A stretch of 10,172 nucleotides of DNA from Candidatus Woesearchaeota archaeon. GTDB lineage: Archaea; Nanobdellota; Nanobdellia; Woesearchaeales; GW2011-AR9. Shown in pieces: positions 6,254-10,172 of this stretch; the first letter of the stretch is position 1, and every line of letters starts with the position of its first letter. Location of the stretch: contig JABMOA010000025.1 of NCBI GenBank assembly GCA_013204355.1, positions 1 through 10,172 of the forward strand, in the 5' to 3' direction. The position numbers and the translations under genes were made by a program. The notes under the pieces are model-generated. The model did not search any database. It had not been told where the DNA came from and was given only the letters and a program-made list of their open reading frames with translations.

Positions 6254-6970
6254 ATGTTTACTTTATTTTCAACACCTAATTGGTTTAACGGTTACGATTT
6301 ATTATTTGCAGCAGTGAACTTAGTCATCGCATTATTAATTGCAGGCTATAGTTGGAAAATTTATCGCATCAACAAGGAAAATAAATTTACATACTTCTCA
6401 TTTGCATTCATCTTAATTGCACTTGCAAACATCTTCAAACTTATAACTCAGGGTTTAATTTACTATACACCTTGGAGAGCTGTTGCAACAAGAGTTGTTG
6501 GTCCAGTTGTAGGGATGGCTCAAGCAGGCGTAAATTATTCTGATCTTTTCTTCAGAACCGGTTTCTTCCTATCTATGATTACAATGCTAGGAGCATGGTT
6601 ATTAATTTACTTCGTCTCACAGAAAAAATCTGGACGTTTAAAAAGTTATTATGAAACAAGTCAAATTGGATTATTTATCTATTTAATAGGATTGATTTCA
6701 TTAGTAAGTAATTTCAAATACTCTGTATTTTACTTAACAAGTACTGTCATTTTAGGAATTACAGTTTTAAACTATTACAAGAATTATCTTAACACGGATA
6801 AAAATAGAAACGCATTTAAAGTAATGTGGTCTTTTGTCTTATTATTAATTGGAAACATTGCATTCATTTTCGTCTTTATATTTGAATCTCTTTATGCAGT
6901 AGGAGAAATTTTTACCTTGTTAGGGTTCCTTTTATTATTATATACACATCATAAGGTGACACATAAATAA
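6254..6970 (+). CDS. seven-transmembrane protein of unknown function
   Basis: An integral membrane protein of 238 residues with seven predicted helices near 15-35, 45-70, 97-120, 136-152, 156-174, 187-209 and 213-231. Short basic loops (KIYRINKENK at 35-44, SQKKSGRLKS at 122-131) suggest which ends face the cytoplasm. The pattern YSWKIYRINKENKFTYFSFAF resembles the membrane part of archaeal 7-TM sensor-like proteins, but I see no kinase, ligand or metal site, and this likeness is only an impression. The soluble loop 75-97 (AVATRVVGPVVGMAQAGVNYS) could face outward. Its stop overlaps the start of the winged-helix gene by one base (TAATG), so the two are co-translated. This pairing suggests a membrane signal passed to a regulator, as inference. 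Confidence 0.8.
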   Translation: MFTLFSTPNWFNGYDLLFAAVNLVIALLIAGYSWKIYRINKENKFTYFSFAFILIALANIFKLITQGLIYYTPWRAVATRVVGPVVGMAQAGVNYSDLFFRTGFFLSMITMLGAWLLIYFVSQKKSGRLKSYYETSQIGLFIYLIGLISLVSNFKYSVFYLTSTVILGITVLNYYKNYLNTDKNRNAFKVMWSFVLLLIGNIAFIFVFIFESLYAVGEIFTLLGFLLLLYTHHKVTHK

Positions 6971-7260
6971 TGGCAACACGAAGATCTAGATTAGAACTTA
7001 TTTTTGACATCTTATTAGCAATCCAAAATAAAGGTGGGACCATTAAACCAACCCATTTAATGTATAAATCAAACTTATCTCATAAATTGCTTAATAATTA
7101 TCTTGATGAACTTGTAATGAAAGAACTTGTATTCATTCAAGATATTATAGGAAAGAAAAAACAAAAAAGTACAAAAGCAATCGTTCTTACAGATAAAGGA
7201 TTAAGTTTCCTTGCAGAATTCAGAAGAATGCGTGAATTCACAGATGCTTTTGGATTGTAG
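6970..7260 (+). CDS. winged-helix DNA-binding protein, archaeal HTH_45-like
   Basis: A 96-residue protein that is nearly a bare DNA-binding domain. The order is helix 1 (RRSRLELIFDILLAIQNKGG, 4-23), PTHLMYKSNLSHKLLNNYLDEL (27-48) covering helix 2 and the recognition helix, then a wing with the basic turn GKKKQKS (61-67) and the strand AIVLTDKGLSFL (70-81), and a C-terminal helix. The sequence pattern RSRLEII..IL...(T/K)..HIMYK.NLS...L..YL..L is characteristic of a common archaeal winged-helix family. It likely binds DNA as a dimer and may act on its own operon through the palindrome at 6166-6181. It overlaps the 7-TM gene by one base and precedes the 107-aa gene by 6 nt. The family is quite sure; the target is inferred. 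Confidence 0.85.
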   Translation: MATRRSRLELIFDILLAIQNKGGTIKPTHLMYKSNLSHKLLNNYLDELVMKELVFIQDIIGKKKQKSTKAIVLTDKGLSFLAEFRRMREFTDAFGL

Positions 7261-7266
7261 GTTATA

Positions 7267-7590
7267 ATGATCAATTATTTCTCAAAAAGATATGAATCTC
7301 CACGTCATCAGATTGCCGAAGTTGTTTATTTGAATGGTTATTTAGGTCAAGGTGATGAACACTCAAAGATTATTCCTGGCCTTTCAAAAAAACGTATCGA
7401 TGAAATCCGAGTTGATAAAAGAAAAATTCCTTTATCATTAAATAAGATGCTGTCAACAACTGATGAATCTACTTTAGGTGACCTTTTAGGGATAGAAGTT
7501 GAAGAAAATTCTCACATTCTTGTTAGTTTAAAAGATGATGATTTTGGAGTGGCAGACGTTTTAATTGGGAGAGGATATCAAAAAATCTAA
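7267..7590 (+). CDS. 107-aa protein of unknown function
   Basis: No family recognised. It is soluble, with a possible N-terminal helix (SPRHQIAEVVYLNGYL, 11-26), a basic middle (SKKRIDEIRVDKRKIP, 40-55), and an acidic C-terminal half (TLGDLLGIEVEENSHILVSLKDDD) ending in a probable strand (ADVLIGRGYQKI). It starts 6 nt after the winged-helix stop with a weak AGGTT site (7259-7263) and is the last gene of the 7-TM operon. The spacing suggests a role linked to that regulator pair. A real gene by length, spacing and codon use like its neighbours. Confidence 0.75.
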   Translation: MINYFSKRYESPRHQIAEVVYLNGYLGQGDEHSKIIPGLSKKRIDEIRVDKRKIPLSLNKMLSTTDESTLGDLLGIEVEENSHILVSLKDDDFGVADVLIGRGYQKI

Positions 7591-7604
7591 TTTTTCTTCA
7601 TAAG

Positions 7605-7614
7605 TTTCTTATAA
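7605..7614 (+). promoter_or_regulatory. weak TATA-like box for RNase HII
   Basis: TTTCTTATAA is centred about 27 nt before the ATG at 7637, the distance expected for a leaderless message. The match to consensus is poor. A TTTTT run at 7591-7595 just upstream could end the preceding operon. Confidence 0.4.
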
Positions 7615-7636
7615 CATATTCACTTAACTCATAATA

Positions 7637-8296
7637 ATGTCAAAGATTATAGCAGGGATTGATGAAGCCGGTCGTGGGCCTATTCTTGGACCATTAGTCA
7701 TGGTAGCACTTGCAATCAAAGAAGAAGATCAAAAAAAATTAGAATGGCTTGGTGTCAAAGATTCTAAACTCCTAAGCAGACAAGCACGAGAAGAACTCTT
7801 TGAAAAGATTCGTGAAGTTGTTTATGATTTTCGCATAGAAGTCATTGAACCAGACGCAATTGATTTATCCTTAAATTCTGATGATTCAAATTTAAACTGG
7901 CTAGAAGCAGATACATCTGCACGATTAGTCTCCGAAATGAATCCTCATAGAATAATCGTAGATTGCCCAAGCATAAATCTCGTTGCATATAAAAAATACT
8001 TCTTATCCAAATTAGAAAATAAAAATGTAGAATTACTTGTAGAACACAAAGCAGACTTCAACCACATTATTGTTGCAGCAGCATCCGTTATTGCGAAAGT
8101 CATCCGTGATAGAATTGTAGAAAAACTACATCAAGAAGTAGGATACGATTTTGGTTCAGGATACTTAACAGATGCCAAGACTCAAGAATTTCTCAACAAG
8201 TATCACGATGAATTTCCACATCTCTTTCGGAAAAGTTGGAAATCATACAAGCGAGTCATAGATGCAAAGAATCAAAAGAAGTTGGGCGATTTTTAA
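7637..8296 (+). CDS. rnhB: ribonuclease HII
   Basis: Cuts the RNA strand of RNA/DNA hybrids and nicks DNA at embedded ribonucleotides (ribonucleotide excision repair, primer removal), with Mg2+ or Mn2+. The 219-residue length is normal for the archaeal enzyme. GIDEAGRGPILGPLV (7-21) holds catalytic D9 and E10; VKDSKLLS (40-47) is the substrate-contacting DSK motif; IIVDCPS (106-112) holds D109; HKADFNHIIVAAASVIAK (137-154) holds D140; GSGYLTD (173-179) and FRKSW (197-201) follow as in archaeal homologues, and NLNWLEA (85-91) is also typical. Every catalytic residue is present. It may have its own weak promoter. An RNase HIII lies 1 kb downstream on the same strand, so this genome has two enzymes of overlapping function. 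Confidence 0.97.
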   Translation: MSKIIAGIDEAGRGPILGPLVMVALAIKEEDQKKLEWLGVKDSKLLSRQAREELFEKIREVVYDFRIEVIEPDAIDLSLNSDDSNLNWLEADTSARLVSEMNPHRIIVDCPSINLVAYKKYFLSKLENKNVELLVEHKADFNHIIVAAASVIAKVIRDRIVEKLHQEVGYDFGSGYLTDAKTQEFLNKYHDEFPHLFRKSWKSYKRVIDAKNQKKLGDF

Positions 8297-8328
8297 TCTC
8301 GTTTAAAATCAACCATTCTACCAAAACA

Positions 8329-8337
8329 TTTATATAA
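8329..8337 (+). promoter_or_regulatory. TATA box (TTTATATAA) for the MNT-HEPN-RNase HIII operon
   Basis: A near-consensus box preceded by AAAACA. Its centre is about 27 nt before the ATG at 8361, pointing to a leaderless message starting there. This decides against the in-frame GTG at 8343, which would lie upstream of the predicted +1. Confidence 0.75.
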
Positions 8338-8360
8338 CAGTTGTGATTATTTTGTTACAG

Positions 8361-8894
8361 ATGTTACAAAATTATAATAGGTGGAGGGTTTTACGGATTT
8401 TCTTTGATAATCCCTTAACTCAAGGCCTACAATTGCGTGAAATAAGTAGAAAAATCAATCTTGCACCTCCTTCAGTAAAAAAATATCTTGAAGAATTAGA
8501 GGAAGAGCAATTTATTAGCTTTAAAAAAAGTCGTGTTCAAAACTTTCCCATCTATTTTGCCAATAGAGATAATGAAAAATTTAAATATTACAAAAAAATA
8601 GATCTTCAAGAGCGAATTAATAGTACTGGTCTTCTTAAGTTCCTTGATGACACATTATTACCTAATGTAATTGTATTATTTGGATCTGGTTCAAAAGGTG
8701 AAGATACTGAGTTAAGTGATATTGATTTCTTTATTTCTTCTAAATCTAAAACACTTAACCTTACTAGATATGAGAAAAAACTACAAAGAAAAATAAACAT
8801 TATATTTGAACCCGATTTTAATAAAATAAGTAAAGAACTTAAAAATAACATATTAAATGGGATTCCGTTATCTGGATACATAAAGGTATTTTAA
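8361..8894 (+). CDS. winged-helix / minimal nucleotidyltransferase (MNT) fusion
   Basis: A 177-residue protein with two domains. Residues 1-70 are a winged helix (REISRKINLAPPSVKKYLEE, 26-45, with PPSVKKYL as recognition helix; wing IYFANRD). Residues 90-177 are a pol-beta-type MNT domain with the signature FGSGSKGEDTELSDIDFFI (107-125), giving the GS pair and metal-binding D120 and D122. The third carboxylate expected in the following strand seems to be N146 (RKINIIFE), which could weaken catalysis. MNT proteins are usually antitoxins that adenylylate a HEPN partner; the HEPN gene follows 1 nt after the stop. The fused DNA-binding domain suggests that it also regulates its own promoter. The leaderless promoter sets the ATG at 8361. 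Fold sure; activity uncertain. Confidence 0.88.
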   Translation: MLQNYNRWRVLRIFFDNPLTQGLQLREISRKINLAPPSVKKYLEELEEEQFISFKKSRVQNFPIYFANRDNEKFKYYKKIDLQERINSTGLLKFLDDTLLPNVIVLFGSGSKGEDTELSDIDFFISSKSKTLNLTRYEKKLQRKINIIFEPDFNKISKELKNNILNGIPLSGYIKVF

Positions 8895-8895
8895 C

Positions 8896-9300
8896 ATGAT
8901 TATAAAAACAACTCCTGATAGAGAAAAAGCAGAATCAATACTAAAAATGGTAAATACCACATTGGAGATGATACAGACAATCGATTCCCATAAATTTCCC
9001 TCTCACATCACAAAAGAATACTATGATGTTATCAGAGAATTATTATCTATTTCTCTTCTATTAGAGGGGTATAAAACAGTTGGAGAAGGAGCACACAAAG
9101 AATTAATTGAACACTTTACAAATCATGATATAGGATTGTCACAATCTGATCTCACAGTAATAGATAAACTTCGTACAATTAGAAATAGAATTTCTTATGA
9201 TGGGTTCTTTGTAACTAATGATTACTTAGAAAGAAACAAGAAAACATTTTTAAGCATCATTAACAAATTAAAAAAGATGGTAGGTTCTAAATTACAATGA
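8896..9300 (+). CDS. HEPN-domain protein, partner of MNT, altered active site
   Basis: A 134-residue all-helical protein with the HEPN plan: TPDREKAESILKMVNTTLEMI (6-26), EYYDVIRELLSISLLLEGYK (41-60), a loop with GEGAHKELIEHF, and DLTVIDKLRTIRNRISYDGF (85-104). In RNase toxins of the HepT type the last helix carries RX4HXY, with RN followed by His and Tyr. Here the stretch is R96-N-R-I-S-Y101-D-G: Tyr replaces the catalytic His and Gly replaces the Tyr that MntA adenylylates. It is therefore probably not a classical RNase, or belongs to a HEPN subgroup with other chemistry. It starts 1 nt after the MNT stop with AAAGGT 8 nt before, and its stop overlaps the RNase HIII start (ATGA). Family from fold pattern and pairing with MNT; function open. 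Confidence 0.8.
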   Translation: MIIKTTPDREKAESILKMVNTTLEMIQTIDSHKFPSHITKEYYDVIRELLSISLLLEGYKTVGEGAHKELIEHFTNHDIGLSQSDLTVIDKLRTIRNRISYDGFFVTNDYLERNKKTFLSIINKLKKMVGSKLQ

Positions 9301-10094
9301 CAGTATTCACTAAAGTCAAACCAGAAGATATGCAGAAACTCAAAGATCTCGGTTTCACAGCATCAGAACCTAAATCTACATATGAAGTAATCCGTTATAA
9401 AAAAGGAAATGTTTCAGCAACTTTATACACTTCTGGAAAACTATTCTTCCAAGGTAAAGAGAAAGATGTAGAGAAAATCACAGATAAAATAGACTTTGGA
9501 AAGGAACAAGAAAAGATCCATTTTCGCAAAGAAGAAGGATGGATTATCGGAAGTGATGAATCTCTTAAAGGAGATACATTTGGTGGCATTACAATCGCAG
9601 CAGTTAAAGCAGATGCAAAATTACGAAAGAAACTAGAAGAACTAGGTGTCGCAGATTCAAAGAAACTTTCGGATAAAGAAGTGCAGCGATTAGCTGAAGA
9701 AATCAAACGTCTTGTGCCATGTGAAGTCACAAGTTTATTACCAGAAGAATATAACACATACAAAGGTGTTACAATGTTATTAAACAAATATCATCAACAG
9801 TTAGCTAAAAACCTACAAGGTGGCACGCACGTAGTTGATGAATATCCCGGATGTACAGTAGGAAATATCCGAGAAACAAAAGCAGAATCAAAGTATTTAG
9901 AAGTTGCAGCAGCTTCAATTTTAGCAAGAGCCGCAGCATTATCCCAATTATCATTTCTAAGTACAAAAGCAGGATTTGAATTACCAAAAGGAAGTACGCA
10001 CGTTAAAGAAGCATTGGAACGCATGAAGAAAGAGAAACAAGATTTTAGCAAGTTTGTGAAGTTGCATTTTAAGAATGTCATAGAATTTTTATAA
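9297..10094 (+). CDS. rnhC: ribonuclease HIII
   Basis: Cleaves RNA in RNA/DNA hybrids. In 265 residues it has the two-domain plan that separates HIII from HII: an N-terminal TBP-like substrate-binding domain (1-66, with strands YEVIRYKKGNVSATLYTSGK and LFFQGKE) and a catalytic domain. Catalytic-site candidates are D87-E88 (IGSDESLKGDTFGGI), D120-S-K (VADSKKLSD), D181 (THVVDEYPG), and E197 in TKAESKYLEVAAASILAR. KLHFKN near the end (255-260) is also family-typical. The first motif is unusual: bacterial enzymes have DEVGTGDYFGP, here DESLKGDTFGG. It overlaps the HEPN gene by 4 nt, so it is translationally coupled to the MNT/HEPN pair. RNase HIII is mainly bacterial and uncommon in archaea; vertical descent or an old transfer cannot be told here. 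Confidence 0.93.
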   Translation: MTVFTKVKPEDMQKLKDLGFTASEPKSTYEVIRYKKGNVSATLYTSGKLFFQGKEKDVEKITDKIDFGKEQEKIHFRKEEGWIIGSDESLKGDTFGGITIAAVKADAKLRKKLEELGVADSKKLSDKEVQRLAEEIKRLVPCEVTSLLPEEYNTYKGVTMLLNKYHQQLAKNLQGGTHVVDEYPGCTVGNIRETKAESKYLEVAAASILARAAALSQLSFLSTKAGFELPKGSTHVKEALERMKKEKQDFSKFVKLHFKNVIEFL

Positions 10095-10102
10095 AAATTC
10101 TA
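10081..10102. other. perfect 22-bp palindrome across the RNase HIII stop codon
   Basis: The half-site TAGAATTTTTA (10081-10091) is followed by its exact complement TAAAAATTCTA (10092-10102). The stop TAA lies at 10092-10094. In RNA it could fold with a small loop and T/A-rich arms; it may help end transcription or protect the 3' end. AT-rich palindromes arise by chance more easily than GC-rich ones, so function is uncertain. Confidence 0.5.
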
Positions 10103-10172
10103 GGACGTCCAAAACGCTAGTTTTGAGAATGTACAGGAATATCTTTGATATTTAGGAACATCTAAAACGTTA
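10101..10172. repeat. short imperfect repeats with nested inverted repeats, cut by the window edge
   Basis: Three units start with AGGA: AGGACGTCCAAAACGCTA (10102-10119), AGGAATATCTTTGATATTT (10135-10153) and AGGAACATCTAAAACGTTA (10154-10172). The first and third match at most positions. Inverted repeats are CAAAAC/GTTTTG (10110-10115, 10120-10125) and AATATC/GATATT (10138-10143, 10147-10152); TTTT and ATGT near 10121-10132 can also pair with ACAT and AAAA near 10159-10168 around the latter. This could be a structured 3' region, a small repeat element, or the edge of a larger array. Confidence 0.4.

Noticed and set aside
6240..6302. Out-of-frame ATG upstream of the 7-TM gene as a leader peptide
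   Set aside because: It overlaps the Shine-Dalgarno-like site and has none of its own; the short frame shows no attenuator-like codon run.
8288..8310. GATTTT/AAAATC inverted repeat after RNase HII as a terminator
   Set aside because: A weak AT-only stem with an 11-nt loop and no T tract afterwards; easily expected by chance at this base composition.
8343..8360. GTG start that would lengthen the MNT fusion by 6 residues
   Set aside because: The TATA box at 8329-8337 puts the transcript start near 8359-8361, so the GTG would not be in the message.
9395..9787. 130-codon open frame on the minus strand
   Set aside because: It lies wholly inside RNase HIII, opposite clear catalytic motifs; its Ser/Phe-rich product is what antisense of Glu/Lys/Ala-rich codons gives.
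10101..10172. Possible CRISPR repeats
   Set aside because: The AGGA units differ from each other and are unevenly spaced (33 and 19 nt), with no constant repeat separated by unique spacers.

Overview
The window looks like chromosomal DNA of a small-genome archaeon, most probably a DPANN lineage of the Woesearchaeota/Pacearchaeota kind. The evidence is an archaeal-type RNase HII, an archaeal winged-helix family (HTH_45-like), AT-rich DNA, and TTTATATA boxes centred about 26 nt before start codons, which is the layout of leaderless archaeal transcripts. The lineage is inference. No rRNA, tRNA, insertion sequence or CRISPR array is visible.

Layout, left to right. (1) 1-790: the 3' part of an MFS transporter gene split by a frameshift in a T7 run, followed 1 nt later by a class I SAM methyltransferase (792-1430). 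(2) 1461-5920: three large genes in a row that I mostly cannot name: a 515-aa helical protein, a 223-aa coiled-coil protein, and a 707-aa TIM-barrel protein. The last keeps all nine metal ligands of endonuclease IV but carries an insertion of nearly 300 residues in the barrel. The second and third genes each have their own leaderless-type promoter. (3) 5921-6253: an intergenic region that is not empty. It holds a 33-aa gene on the minus strand with its own TATA box and a hairpin-plus-T7 terminator, a perfect 16-bp palindrome, and the promoter of the next operon. (4) 6254-7590: a compact operon of a 7-TM protein, a winged-helix DNA-binding protein and a 107-aa unknown. (5) 7637-10094: RNase HII, then a promoter driving a wHTH-nucleotidyltransferase (MNT) / HEPN pair that runs, with a 4-nt overlap, into an RNase HIII. 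(6) 10081-10172: palindromes and imperfect repeats after RNase HIII.

How the parts may work together. The 7-TM and winged-helix genes overlap (TAATG) and look like a membrane protein paired with a regulator; the palindrome upstream of their promoter is the obvious candidate operator. The MNT/HEPN pair has toxin-antitoxin architecture, but the HEPN active-site His is replaced by Tyr and the third MNT carboxylate appears to be Asn, so it may be non-toxic or regulatory. It sits between two RNase H enzymes that act on RNA/DNA hybrids and is translationally coupled to one of them. The most promising undescribed material is the 1461-5920 gene trio with its modified endonuclease IV fold, the 33-aa minus-strand gene, and the MNT-HEPN-RNase HIII operon.
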